Part shown: piece after piece, positions 1-9,850 of the stretch | How positions within the stretch are numbered: the stretch's first letter is position 1 | Layout of the letters: every line of letters starts with the position of its first letter | NCBI GenBank assembly: GCA_014529385.2 | Contig: CM043959.1 | Span: 86,583,529 to 86,647,528 of the forward strand | Direction: 5' to 3' | Length of the DNA: 64,000 nt | Source of the DNA: Adiantum capillus-veneris | Taxonomy: Eukaryota; Streptophyta; Polypodiopsida; Polypodiales; Pteridaceae | Translations under genes and position numbers: made by a program | The notes under the pieces: generated by a model | The model's input: only the letters and a program-made list of their open reading frames with translations | The model's database searches: none | Told to the model about the DNA's origin: nothing

Positions 1-3000
1 ATCCTGCATCTGCCCATAATGCTCCAATGCGCTCATCCTATCCAACTGGACCTCTTGTAACTGCAAGAGCCTCTCTTTGAATGCATCACTAGGCGGCCCA
101 AGCAACTTCTCTAACATCTTGACCGCAGGCAACTCTACCTCCACAGGCAATAGTGCTTCCTTTCCATACACCAAATGAAATGGAGTAAACCCTGTACCTG
201 TCTTCACCGAAGTACAGTAAGCCCATAATGCACTAGGCAATTCCAAATCCCAATTCTTTCCTTGGTGCTCTGTCACTTTAGAAAGAATTTGTACCAACTC
301 ACCATTGAATCTTTCATTTAAGCCATTACACTGCGGGTAATAAGGAGTGGTATGCTGGTGCCTAATCTTCATCTTTGTGCATAAGAAGTCTAGCAGTTTA
401 GCTCTAAATCCTGGCCCCTTATCTGAAAGTAGCTCTAATGGCACCCCAAACTTGCAACATATTTCATCATACACAAATTTTGCCACATCCTTTGCAGTGA
501 TCTGTTTTACTGCTATAGCCTCTGCCCATCTAGAGAGATAGTCCACTGCCGTCAAGATATAGCTTTTGCCCTTGCTTGTGATAGGTAACGGGCCTATTGC
601 ATCAATTCCCCACTTTTCAAACACATCAAACGCCATAATGGTTTTTCGTAGCTCTGGCTTCAACACTCTCTTCCCAAATGCTTGACACCTATTGCAAGAC
701 CTACACCAATGGTGAACATCCTTGTGCAAACTAGGCCATACATACCCCTCTTGCAAAATCTTATGCAAGGTGATCTTTAGAGAAAAATGGCCACCACATG
801 CGCCTTCATGATTCTCTTCCAACACTCTGTAAAGCTCCTCCCGCCAAGGTACACGTCTCAACACGAGATCAGCCCCTTTCATGTATAAGACATCACCAAT
901 CAATTTGTACCTGTATGCTCTACGCACAAAGCCATACTTCTTAGACTTCTGAATCTCCTTTGGAATGATTCCTGTTAGCAAAAACTCCTCTTCTTGAGCC
1001 AAACTTTCCCGGCCATGATAAAGAGGTAAATTGGTCCTCAACACGAATAGCTCCCCAATCATGCCTTGAGCTGCTTCATGTGCCTCTCCATTTAGAGCAC
1101 GTTCAATGTGTCTGATGCTCCATGCTTCAAACCTTTTTAACAGGCCTTTAATTCTGAAGCACATTTCCTTCAATGAGGTGTTCTTGCTCTTCCACACACC
1201 CAGCACTTGCTTCACCACTAACAAGGCATCACCTTTTATGCTCAACCTTCGAACCCCATGCTTCAAACAAATGTGTAATCCGGCTTCCAATGTAGCATAT
1301 TCAGCCTCATTGTTACTATGAGCATCCAATTTGAACCCTCTCTTGCATACTAGCTTCCCCTCTGGATCATAAAGTGCTATACCCCTTGAAGCTGCATCAT
1401 GGCTCTTTCTGTATGAACCATCAAAGAACAACACATGTGCATTGCTGATCTCTGGCACTTCTTCAACTACCTTTCTCACCACCTCTTCCTTAACAATAAG
1501 GGGATTCTCCTTGTAGGTCAACAAATCAGCTAGGGTAGCCCTTGTACTATCTTCCACTAGAAAAGAGAACTCAAACTCTTGCAGCTCAATTACCCATTTC
1601 TTCACCACATTTGACATGTTAGTACCATTAATTAACTGTGGCAAAAAGGCATAACTCGTCAAGAAAACAAAAGGCCGTGGTAGCAAGTAATGACGAAATC
1701 GTCGACAAGCAAATATTACACTGACCATCACTAGCTCTACTTCCGATAACTTTCTCTCCGCTACCAACTTCACTCGGCTTGCACAATACACTGGCCTCAT
1801 ATAATGGCTGCCCTTCCCCTTTTGCAATAGCATAGCTCCAATGGCATCATCCCCTACTGATGGATTTACATAAAAAACTTTCTCCCAATCAGGAGCCTGC
1901 ATGGCTGACAAACCCCCTAACACCTCTTTCACCTCTTGAAACACTTCTTCACACTTGTCATCCCATTGCAATGGATCATGCTTTGCCACTTGCTGTAATG
2001 GATAAAGAAGCTGCGAAGACAATGGAATAAACCGTGCCATGTACTTCACTTTGTGTATAAAGGTTGCCAATTGCTTCGTACTCGTAGGTGATGGAAGAAG
2101 AATAATAGACTTCACCTTATCTGGATCAGCCTCAATGTCATTTTCTGACACCATATGGCCGAATAACTTCACCCTTGGCTGTGCTAGATGACATTTCTTT
2201 GGATTTAGTTGTCCTCCACATTCATCATATCGAGCCAATACCATCTGCAGCTTTTCATGGTGATCAGCCCTACTGCTATAGACACAGAAGTCATCCATAA
2301 AAGCTTTAACACAACTACCAATGAATGGTTCCAACACCCAATTTGCTCTCTCTTGATAGAAGGAAGGTCCATTTGACAACCCAAATGGCAATACTGTGTA
2401 GCAATAGCAGCCCCATGGCGTAATAAAAGTTGTCTTTGTGCGGTCTTTAAGAGCAATCTTCAATTGAAAATAGCCTGAAAAACCATCACACACACTGTAC
2501 CTCTCATAACCTGCCATTGAATCCAAGATCTGATCGATGAATGGAAGAGGATATGGGTTCTTCTCAGTGGCTGCATTTAAGGGTTTAAAATCTACACAAA
2601 TCCTCCACTTCCCATCCTTCTTTGGACTGACTACTACTGGACTCACCCATTCTGTGGTCTCCACAGGGACTATGAAACCTGCCTTCAATAACTTGTCCAC
2701 CTCTTCTCGCAAGGCTTCCATTTGCTCTTGACCCATCCTTCTTAGCCTTTGCCGCACTGGCTTAGCACCTTCTTTCAGCTCTATATGCATCTCTTCACCC
2801 TTGAACCCTCTGATCTCTTCATATGAAGTAATGAACAAATCAGGAAAACTAGCCAGCATATGCAAATATATATCCTTCTCCATAGCTGAGAGGTCTCCAC
2901 TGATCATTTGTGTCATCAATTCCTGCTTCTTTGACAACTCAACCTTGGTTTGCATCAGCCCTTCAATCACTTCATAAGGCCCTTCACTTTCATCTTCAAC

Positions 3001-3105
3001 CTCATTCGCAAATGCGACTAAACCACACTCCTGGATTTCTTTATCCATCAAAAGAAATGCAACATCAGCATCCATCACTGCTGGTAGTGCTATCACTGTC
3101 CTCAT
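1..3105 (-). CDS. Pol polyprotein: reverse transcriptase, RNase H, second RNase H, integrase (partial at window edge)
   Basis: One frame is free of stops from 3108 to base 1. In-frame ATGs lie at 3105 and 3075; translation probably continues from gag-pro instead. Domains in order: RT with WVSPVVV and DFKPLN motifs and the catalytic FMDD box at 2290-2301; RT-linked RNase H near 1900-1690; a second RNase H near 1430-1120 with FDGS (D at 1420-1422), NNEAEY and KGDALL; integrase HHCC zinc finger near 830-680; and the integrase catalytic triad D601, D421, E313 (first base of each plus-strand triplet). In the second RNase H the position usually D in an A-D-x-L-A motif reads H. The protein copies element RNA into DNA and inserts it. 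It runs off the left edge, so the chromodomain or tail and the 3' LTR cannot be judged. The open frame suggests a fairly recent copy, although upstream gag is shifted. Confidence 0.9.
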   Translation of the reverse strand, partial: MRTVIALPAVMDADVAFLLMDKEIQECGLVAFANEVEDESEGPYEVIEGLMQTKVELSKKQELMTQMISGDLSAMEKDIYLHMLASFPDLFITSYEEIRGFKGEEMHIELKEGAKPVRQRLRRMGQEQMEALREEVDKLLKAGFIVPVETTEWVSPVVVSPKKDGKWRICVDFKPLNAATEKNPYPLPFIDQILDSMAGYERYSVCDGFSGYFQLKIALKDRTKTTFITPWGCYCYTVLPFGLSNGPSFYQERANWVLEPFIGSCVKAFMDDFCVYSSRADHHEKLQMVLARYDECGGQLNPKKCHLAQPRVKLFGHMVSENDIEADPDKVKSIILLPSPTSTKQLATFIHKVKYMARFIPLSSQLLYPLQQVAKHDPLQWDDKCEEVFQEVKEVLGGLSAMQAPDWEKVFYVNPSVGDDAIGAMLLQKGKGSHYMRPVYCASRVKLVAERKLSEVELVMVSVIFACRRFRHYLLPRPFVFLTSYAFLPQLINGTNMSNVVKKWVIELQEFEFSFLVEDSTRATLADLLTYKENPLIVKEEVVRKVVEEVPEISNAHVLFFDGSYRKSHDAASRGIALYDPEGKLVCKRGFKLDAHSNNEAEYATLEAGLHICLKHGVRRLSIKGDALLVVKQVLGVWKSKNTSLKEMCFRIKGLLKRFEAWSIRHIERALNGEAHEAAQGMIGELFVLRTNLPLYHGRESLAQEEEFLLTGIIPKEIQKSKKYGFVRRAYRYKLIGDVLYMKGADLVLRRVPWREELYRVLEENHEGACGGHFSLKITLHKILQEGYVWPSLHKDVHHWCRSCNRCQAFGKRVLKPELRKTIMAFDVFEKWGIDAIGPLPITSKGKSYILTAVDYLSRWAEAIAVKQITAKDVAKFVYDEICCKFGVPLELLSDKGPGFRAKLLDFLCTKMKIRHQHTTPYYPQCNGLNERFNGELVQILSKVTEHQGKNWDLELPSALWAYCTSVKTGTGFTPFHLVYGKEALLPVEVELPAVKMLEKLLGPPSDAFKERLLQLQEVQLDRMSALEHYGQMQD

Positions 3106-3385
3106 CTGTCATCGTGGAAGAGTCTTCATCACTAGACTCATCCTCATCTTCATAAAGCTCCTCTAATCGTTTCCTTGTGTCCATATTATAAAGCTTCTTG
3201 GTACCTGTCTTTCCATAGAGGCTAATCGTACCATGTCGCCAATCTTGAACAGCTCCCACTGCACGTAACCATGGTCTGCCCAGTATAATAGGATATGCTC
3301 CCAACCCTGCTGGCATCACATGAAAATCAACCACTGCCTTTGCATCATATGCCTCCACTTCTAAGCTCTTTACAGCACCCAGCAT
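3065..3385 (-). pseudogene. Aspartic protease C-terminal part of G1, shifted frame
   Basis: This 106-codon frame continues the protease that begins in the frame ending at 3370. It carries the typical C-terminal protease pattern, with YPIILGRPWL about 30 residues from its start, then an acidic, serine-rich linker rich in D, E and S. It is joined to the upstream gag-protease frame by one lost or gained base near 3385-3395. A second frame change near 3070 leads into pol, which is back in the upstream frame. Programmed frameshifting is possible, but I see no slippery heptamer with a clear stem. Mutational decay is the simpler reading. Confidence 0.7.
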
Positions 3386-4638
3386 TTTACTTTTTGATGG
3401 TTTGCCAATCTGATCCGAAAACCTGACACCCCAGCCACTGTGAGACCCATCTTCTCAACGCATGAGTGTGTTATGACGCATATTTGGGCTCCGCCATCCA
3501 CATAACCTTGTCCCAAATTTTTCCTTTTATGCCCCACATCTACTATTGGACAAATGTCTGGTAGCTCGTCCATTGCCAACACCTTTACTGAACCTCTCTC
3601 TGGCTCTTTCTCCATTGGGTTAACCATCCTCTTCCACTGTCGCTTTAGCTTAGGCACCATCTCTATAAGCTGGCCAAAAGTAACATCTGCCTTCCTGCTC
3701 GTCAGATCCTCCTTCAAGTCATAGCTTAATTGCCCATCCCCTAGTGGAAAATCTGAAACATGAAACTTTCGACGAGCTCTCCTTTTCCTCTTGGCCTTGA
3801 CATCCTCGCCTTCATGGCTCTTTCCCTTCTTCTTGCTAGGACCTGGGACACTTCTTCCTTCCTTTTCCTCTGTCGTCCTCTTCCCAATAGGCATCACTAA
3901 TGTATCCTCTAGCTTTGATGCCTTCTCCAAGGTGACTACACTTAGCACTTTTGTCTTTCCCTTTTCCTCCTGGGTTAATCCGCTGGTTCCTTCGTCTCCC
4001 TTAATTTCGATGCCATAATCATTTGACCTAGTTAGCACCTGTCTTGGCAATGGATACATGTCTCCCCCCATCCTTGGTGGCTTATCACATTGCGGGCTGA
4101 TGTGACCCAACTCTCCACAATTATAACATGTGGGCGTCTGCCTCCAAAACCTAACATTGCTTTGTCCAACACCATTCCTAGGCCTTTCTTCACCTCCTTG
4201 CTGATTTGCAAACCGCCCTCGACCTCGATTATTTCCCACTTGACCTAGTATGTTTAGGCTGAGATTCTTCATCAAATCTACCATTTGCCTCATGTCTTGC
4301 CTTAGCCCATCATCTTGCACTGCTGTAGTGACCACTGCTGGCATAACCTGAGTAGTAACAGGAACTACTGGTTCATGATGAACCCCTGACATGCGCCCTT
4401 GTAAAGACTCTATAGGCTGAAATTCAGACCTCATTGGCAAAGATTCCACCCCTAACTGGCTCATTTTCCTCAGCTTCCACTCTTTGTTCCTTGCTACCTC
4501 TAGTGCATCCTCATATGTTCTAGGCTTCTTTAGCTCCACCCTCCAACGTATATTCTCCCAAAGACCAGCTAAGAACCTGTCCTTCATCATGTCAGGCGGG
4601 GTACCTGTGGTGCTAAGGCCTTGCACATTCGCTCCCAT
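3370..4638 (-). pseudogene. Gag C-terminal half, zinc knuckle and protease active site of G1
   Basis: The 422-codon frame begins inside the capsid-like gag region (DMMKDRFLAGLWENIRW). It continues through a basic region into a CCHC zinc knuckle (C-Y-N-C-G-E-L-G-H-I-S-P-Q-C, about residues 171-184), then a lysine/arginine-rich linker. Near its end is the protease active site YVDGGAQ with the catalytic D intact. Gag coats the RNA genome in virus-like particles; the zinc knuckle binds RNA. The frame is separated from the gag N-terminus by a one-base shift near 4590-4625 and from the rest of protease by another near 3390. Both shifts should prevent a normal polyprotein. Confidence 0.8.
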
Positions 4639-4988
4639 GCCAATGAAAACTTACATATGTACGCATCTACTGGCTCACCTTCCTTTTGCACCAAAGCCTG
4701 TACTTCTTGCCACACTTTGTCAGGATCTTCTATCTTCACAAACTCCACTTCCAACCCATGTCGTAGATTGTCCCAACTCAACCTTACAGGTGGATCATCC
4801 ACACGCAACTCCTCTTCAAATGCTTTAGACCAAACTCGTGCATCACTCTTCAAACAAATTTGGAGAAGGCGTAACATCTGCGCAGGGTCATGAATCTGGT
4901 TGCTAATGCAGGCAACCTCCATCTTTTCCAGAAAGTCCTCCACATCTTCATCACTTCTTCCATGAAACTCCGGATAAGAGAAAGCCAT
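4587..4988 (-). pseudogene. Gag N-terminal half of G1
   Basis: I chose the ATG at 4988; the frame is open further upstream to 5045 but only from a TTG. The protein starts MAFSYPEFHGRSDEDVEDFL, the usual start of plant gypsy gag capsid domains (short lead, FHG, then an acidic helix). It continues with the conserved W-x-F-x-x-E-L-like helix region and ends at 4587. The reading then moves to the frame at 4638-3370, so one base has been lost or gained between about 4590 and 4625. Upstream lies a non-coding leader of about 1 kb up to the primer-binding site. Confidence 0.75.
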
Positions 4989-5571
4989 GGCTACCCAAAT
5001 TATGATGCTTTGAGAACCCCTTCGAACACACGTGCAAGAACCCAAAACTTTTCACTACCCAATCCCAGAAACTTCAATGGAGCTCAACTTTAGATAAGGA
5101 CAAACACATGCACATCAAATGAGTTTTCATAGTTAATCATCGGAATGACAACAGGCAAAGGACATTCCAGGATCTCTCTCAATCTTCTTGGCCCAAACAT
5201 AAAGACTATGCGCTGCTGGAAAAAGATCTTCCTGAACACATGAACATTAATCTGAATTCTTTGAGTTAAATGAAAAGGAGTGAACTGAGGGCCATTTTGA
5301 TCATCCATTAAAGCCAACCATGAAGCTCCCAAGAAGGCACACCTGACTCAACCTCTGATTTTGCCAAAATTTCAGCAGCATCACAGCATAAAATGGCTCA
5401 AAAGACCAAAAGACCAGCCATCATAACTTGGAAAAATTTCGACACAATTTCCCCAGAAGTAGAGCAGTAGGAACCCAAAATATAGACTGTCTATGTATGC
5501 ATAAACTGTCAACAATAGAACCCGAGCATCAAGTAGGACTCACTAGTACATAGCCTATGGCGAGGTCACAA

Positions 5572-5670
5572 AAAGGGTGCTCCAGCTACCTGTATCACCG
5601 AAAGGATCTCCACATTTGAGAATCCCCCAGCTCAATAAAAACCTCACGCTATCGACCCTCACATGAAGGC
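5572..5670 (-). repeat. Leader block shared with copia-1 (copy in G1)
   Basis: The plus-strand reading runs from AAGGGTGCTC through CTGTATCACCGAAAGGATCT and GAATCCCCCAGCTCAATAAA to TCGACCCTCA. Nearly the same string, same orientation relative to its element, is at about 19529-19625 in the leader of copia-1. The two elements belong to different superfamilies, so common descent as elements does not explain it. Confidence 0.7.
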
Positions 5671-5889
5671 TAATGCAAATCGCATATAGTCAAGTCTCAG
5701 AAATGACTATCTTCCAGACCAAGTCTCAGAAATGGCTGGGATTGCCAAATACAACCAAGTATGGCTCCACAAATGCGTACAATGGCAGTTTCCACAAGTA
5801 ACGTACAATCCAGCAGACAATGCGCTCAAATAGGCGCCAAGTGATGCATTCCCACAACAACTGCAAGTGACATCACTGCTAGTATATCA

Positions 5890-6003
5890 CTGTACTCCAG
5901 CTGCCTGTACCTGTGTGAATCACCTGTACCTGTACCTGTTCCTGTAACCTGTAACCTGTAACCTGTAACCCCGAATCTCGAAGCTCGAAGCTCGAAGCTC
6001 GAA
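5890..6003. repeat. Short tandem repeats (ACCTGT / CTGTAAC / TCGAAGC) beside the G1 primer site
   Basis: The segment contains several CCTGTACCTGT units, then CTGTAAC about four times, then TCGAAGC/CTCGAAG four times. It ends about 20 bases from the primer-binding site on the leader side. Confidence 0.75.
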
Positions 6004-6026
6004 GCAGAAGGTACTCGAAGAAGATC

Positions 6027-6043
6027 CTCGGTGGGGGCGCCAA
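6027..6043 (-). promoter_or_regulatory. Primer-binding site of G1
   Basis: On the minus strand the sequence reads TGGCGCCCCCACCGAGG, starting with the TGG that pairs with a tRNA CCA end. A matching site, TGGTGCCCCCATTGAGG, occurs in G2 at 13652. The exact tRNA is not assigned; it resembles lysine-type sites but not perfectly. The position upstream of gag and just inside a CA-ending LTR supports the call. Confidence 0.6.
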
Positions 6044-6048
6044 AAGAA

Positions 6049-7000
6049 TGTGAGGGGGATGAAAACACACACAGCGCCTCTATAACGACCCGACACACTC
6101 TTGGAAAGATACACACACACTATGGGGCACCACTCGGCGTAGACAACACACCTGGCCGAGACAGGGAACACACCTCTGGAGTGAGAGGAGAGAGACTATC
6201 CACTTGCCCACTCCACACAGACACACACACACACACACCCAAAAAACTCAGCTCAAAAGAGGAGAATTTCTGATTTTTAGATACAAATGAGCTTGGGCCA
6301 ACACCAATGGGGCAAACAGCTCACACAATATGGGTAAAAGATACCAGATACAATCACAAACTGGAGCAGAAACTTCGCTCATAGGAGAAACTTATACAGA
6401 AAAACAGCAGAAAAAGAGTGAGGAATTTGGCAAAATGGACAGCGCCATCGCGTCCGGAACGGCCCAAAACCCCAGTCTACAATGTCAAAGTGCTCAAATC
6501 CGACCTCGGATGAGCAGTTTACGGCCAAAACAGGCTCCAAAATGAGCAAAAACACACCTGCGGCTGTTCCTCCTCTCTTCTCCACGTTTTTTCTGGTCTT
6601 CTCTCTCTTTTTTCAGTTCCCACACTTAGCTTTATTAGTTGGGCACCCTTGGCCTTTTAGATGACCTCAAACGGACCCCGAACAGGCCAAAAACTGACCT
6701 CGCAGTGCATAGTTGTCACCTTTTTGCATCATTCGCACACCTGGCACTCAGCGTTTTTCCAATAATGCATCTCGCCACCACGTGAAGTGGCCCCAAAAAG
6801 TGGTCCTAATGATGACCTTTCTGCATAACTCTCACCAGAAAACACCCACGTTGTGTCCGTCCTCATCCGCGTGCAAATATTGACCTCGTTCGCCCTCCTG
6901 ACGCCACTAGATGCCATCTGACGCACCTGCTGACCTCACGTCGTCGGCCCGCGGATAGCTTCCTCGAGAAGTTTTACGCGCTACCAACTCCTCTCTATTG
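6049..7000 (-). repeat. Inferred 5' LTR of G1 (right end not resolved)
   Basis: On the minus strand the LTR would end in ...CCCTCACA, six bases before the primer-binding site. The region contains AC-rich stretches (6220-6238) and no coding frame I can support. The partner LTR is outside the window, so only the inner edge is reasoned from sequence; the outer edge is a guess. Confidence 0.4.
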
Positions 7001-7130
7001 TAGAAAAAACACACTAGTATTGATAATAGTGAAAATCGCTGCACTATGTACATGTTGTCCTACTTGTACACATGTGGGCCCCACGTAACCACCTGGCTAT
7101 GGAAATTGGGTAATCCTTTATTCGATGCAC

Positions 7131-7569
7131 CATGCATGTGTATGTACATATGCGCAATCCCTTGCTCAAAAAAACTCCTGACAACGTCAAAAGCCTGAGC
7201 AATCCGTGCAGCAACCACGTTCTCCAGTTCCTTCTCCGTATATTTCTTGGAGGCAGAAGGTTTCTTGAGAGCAGGTTTCGGGAGTGGTGTTGTGGTTCTC
7301 TGTCACTCCATCTGTACCTCTTCCAAATCTTCCAAAGAGGTCTGGTTCATATATTTTGCCATCTTCGCGTCCTTGGCAAAATTGAGCATCATCTTTGTTG
7401 CATCGCCAATCAATTGACGACGCTCCATCTCTCTTTGCTCCGCCTGAGTAGGCCGAGGCGGGCCATACTCTCTGTCTGAATCTTCGTTGTGATCCCAACC
7501 CGCATCTCCACATGAAGAGGGAGCCGACTGATCATTCTCGAGTACCCGCGTTATATTGTGTTCAAGCAA
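7131..7569 (-). pseudogene. Unrecognised coding-like block with one in-frame stop
   Basis: On the minus strand one frame stays coding-like across about 145 codons with a single TGA at 7305-7303. Before the stop it is acidic and polar (WDHNEDSDREYGPPRP, then a charged helix with KMMLNFAKDAKMAKYMNQ). After the stop it continues as KKPSASKKYTEKELENVVAA and a hydrophobic helix. The apparent start at 7569 is TTG, so this is an internal piece. I do not recognise the family. It could be gag-like material of another element or a host exon fragment. It is followed on the right by the long CT microsatellite. Confidence 0.35.
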
Positions 7570-7624
7570 TATAAAGAAATACCAAAAGGGGCACCAACCT
7601 TTGGAGCCAGTACTTTCTGGGATG

Positions 7625-7746
<122 letters not shown>

Positions 7747-7794
7747 AAATTGAAGTGCTAAAAGTCTGTTCAGTCTGTTCCTTCTATTGGCACG

Positions 7795-8372
7795 CCATGC
7801 CGTCCCGGTTACATATAAGCAGCCGAGATGTTGTATTTAATGAGGCCAAGCTGCTTAAAAACAATGTTGCCTCGGATGGAGACTCTAAAAAGGTCAAATT
7901 TCAGCATGTACAGCCACCTGAAATTGAACCTCAGGATGCACCACAAAAGCCCGAAACTCTTAATGAGCCAGAGCCAGAGCCAGAAGATGTTGAACAGCCA
8001 TTGCATTGACTTGAAGGAGAGCATGCAGAAATAGAGCTGAAAATGATGGATAGCAGCCCATAAATGATGATGTTGTCGTCCCACTTGATCTAGAACCTAT
8101 GACAGATAATGTAGATCATTGGTCAAGAGGTCTAGCAGGGTGAGGAGACCAATTCAGAGATTTGACCCCTCTTTGCAATACATTATGCTAATTGATGAGG
8201 AAGAGCCTCTTACATATAGAGAGGCCATGTCATGTGATTCTAAGAGCAATTGGGAGCTGGCTAGGCAAGAAGAAATCAAGGCATTGCATGCCAATGATAC
8301 TTGGGATTTGGTTAAGTCACCCAAAGGTAGGAAAGCCATTGCTTCAGGCATGGTGTCATCTTTGATAATGTG
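7795..8372 (+). pseudogene. Ty1/copia pol fragment (integrase C-terminus to start of RT)
   Basis: The first part contains SRDVVFNE, the conserved stretch downstream of copia integrase, followed by a P/E-rich linker. A second frame from about 8119 contains SSRVRRPIQRFDPSLQYIML and a TYREAM-SNWELARQEEIKAL stretch, the usual lead into copia RT. The sequence breaks at KGRKAI, just before the first RT motif, so RT and RNase H are missing. At least one frame change separates the two parts. An LTR with polypurine tract follows about 190 bases downstream, consistent with an internally deleted copia element. Confidence 0.8.
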
Positions 8373-8552
8373 GCATAAATGTGCCACCTAGGCACATTAA
8401 TATGATGTGTCTACTTTTGGCCGAGGTGGCATTTTGGATCAGACATAAGGGGCGGCTTCCTATATAGAGAGTCCCCCCCCCCAAACCAAAAGCCCAACTC
8501 TAAGCTCTAATATCAGTTTATGCAGCATACTAGCAAGTGTTTTACTTTTCTC

Positions 8553-8563
8553 GAAGAGGGGGC
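8553..8563 (+). promoter_or_regulatory. Polypurine tract of the deleted copia element
   Basis: GAAGAGGGGGC lies directly before an LTR that starts with TG at 8566. This is the usual plus-strand primer position. Confidence 0.6.
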
Positions 8564-8565
8564 AA

Positions 8566-8990
8566 TGTCACTTGATGACTTGGTATAATCTCCACCAAAT
8601 GGACAGAAAAGACCCAACCAGCAAACTACCCAGAAGACCTCGCCCAGCTGACTGTACGACCGCCTGCAATTTGAGCGGTAAATCACGGCGCTGATGTGGC
8701 AAATCTACGGTAGGGGACTGATTTTTTGGTGCCAAATTTTAGAGCAAGTTGACCTACGATGCTTTTGATGCATCCGTAAAAGGTAACAAATGATTTTGGT
8801 GCTTTTAGAGCACTTACAAAAATAACATTGATCTTTATGTTGCTTTTTCGGCCCTGTGCCTATAAATCAAAGCCCAAGGTCCTCAGTCGTAAGAAGGAAT
8901 CCTGTGAGGTCACACACTGGATTTGTAACCTTGGAGTTCTATCAGTAAAATAAAGAAATACCACCAAGGGCGCCTATTTGGGGGCCAACA
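8566..8990 (+). repeat. Copia LTR (3' LTR of the deleted element), 425 bp
   Basis: It begins TGTCACTTGATG after a polypurine tract and ends GGGGGCCAACA. It has a TATA box (TATAAAT, 8862-8868) and a polyadenylation signal (AATAAA, 8949-8954) about 87 bases later, the layout expected of an LTR. I did not see the partner LTR. A weaker partial match to its end (AATAAAGAAATACCAC type) lies at about 7570-7615, left of the CT repeat. Confidence 0.65.
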
Positions 8991-9067
8991 CTCTCTGAAG
9001 ATGAACTCCGCCTCTTCCGCATTGAACAACACTCTCTAAAGGTGGACTCTGCCTCTTTCGCATCGAA
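8986..9067. repeat. Diverged 41-bp tandem duplication
   Basis: CAACACTCTCTGAAGATGAA at 8986 and CAACACTCTCTAAAGGTGGA at 9027 begin two adjacent copies, which run on through GCCTCTT-CGCAT. Confidence 0.75.
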
Positions 9068-9253
9068 TTCAAGTGTTCGAATGCAACCTACGAATATGAA
9101 ATTGCACCAAAAATTTGACCATCTCGTTTTGCGCTTCATCTAGGCAGATTTATCGAGTAGAAGGGCAGCCAACTGATTGACATTGTTCAAATCTAACTGA
9201 AGACTGGAAAAACATCAAAAAATGATATGAAGTCAGCAAAGAAATGGTAATAC

Positions 9254-9510
9254 CTCCAAGGCTTGTGAATACTTCTGTTTCCATTCTAGTTTGCCAAAGA
9301 TGAGCCTCATCTCCACAGGTCCGAGGTGATGTCCTGCTTTAATCCAGCTCTGAAGCATGGGTACAAGCGGTTGATTCCTGGGAACTCCTTGGAGTCGCTC
9401 CAAAAACAAAAAATTGGACTTAAACCCCTTCTTGTACTCATCAGTGTTGAACCCTGTTTCCGTGGCATCCCTCTCTGAATCACTTCCACAGCAGAGTCGT
9501 GAATAGTGTG
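9254..9510 (-). pseudogene. PPR-protein-like exon fragment with splice donor
   Basis: On the minus strand the frame ends PLVPMLQSWIKAG, EMRLIFGKLEWKQKYSQALE, followed at once by a GT donor (GAG|GTATTA at 9253-9252). The spacing of LxxW, the charged helix and K-x-Y-x-QALE resembles the lead-in of mitochondrial PPR proteins such as Arabidopsis At1g80270-like genes, where the next exon starts with EWM. No following exon is visible in the next 250 bases. The start is uncertain because the apparent ATG (9544) lies in unconserved sequence. I treat it as a host exon fragment or pseudogene. Confidence 0.45.
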
Positions 9511-9850
9511 AGATTAAAAATGGACCTATGGTACAAGCTGGCATCCTACCATGAGAGCTGCAGCATGAACATTTGCAAGCTCAGAAGAAAGTCTGTGACA
9601 CACCAAAAAACGTAAAGCACCGAAAGTATGTGAAAAAACAGACCTGGAGAGGCTTCTGATGTAGAAAGCTCTTGCTATGGATCTCATTGATCGACTTAAA
9701 CCTCATACCCCATGTGTTCCTATGTTTTGAAACGTCGCCACACACCTTTCACTGCCATGATGCAGACCTGAAGAGAGCTTCTGACGTATTCCTTCATTTA
9801 ACAATGTGCAGGATACAAAATGGCATCGTATATTTTAGGAGTAAGCCTCA

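Larger units (their letters stand above)
4989..6021 (-). other. G1 untranslated leader between primer site and gag
   Basis: About 1 kb without a credible coding frame. It holds a block near 5572-5670 that recurs in the copia-1 leader, a short repeat of CAAGTCTCAGAAATG (about 5691-5740), and tandem short repeats next to the primer site (5890-6003). Leaders of this length are normal for plant gypsy elements and carry packaging and translation signals. Confidence 0.6.
1..7000 (-). mobile_element. Ty3/gypsy (Tat-like) LTR retrotransposon G1, left part cut by window edge
   Basis: In minus-strand order the element has an inferred 5' LTR (from 6049 rightward), a primer-binding site, a leader of about 1 kb, gag, protease and pol. 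The 3' LTR lies outside the window. RT, two RNase H domains and integrase come in Ty3/gypsy order, with integrase after RNase H. The second RNase H, just before integrase, is characteristic of the plant Tat lineage. Gag and protease are broken by small frame changes while pol is fully open. The right boundary is not resolved because the partner LTR is not visible; 7000 is approximate. Confidence 0.8.

Noticed and set aside
2205-2456. 83-codon minus-strand frame
   Set aside because: A shadow of G1 pol, which is open in a neighbouring frame here.
3065-4638. Programmed ribosomal frameshifting in G1
   Set aside because: Three frame changes at places without slippery heptamers or obvious pseudoknots. 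Point indels explain them better. Other copies would decide.
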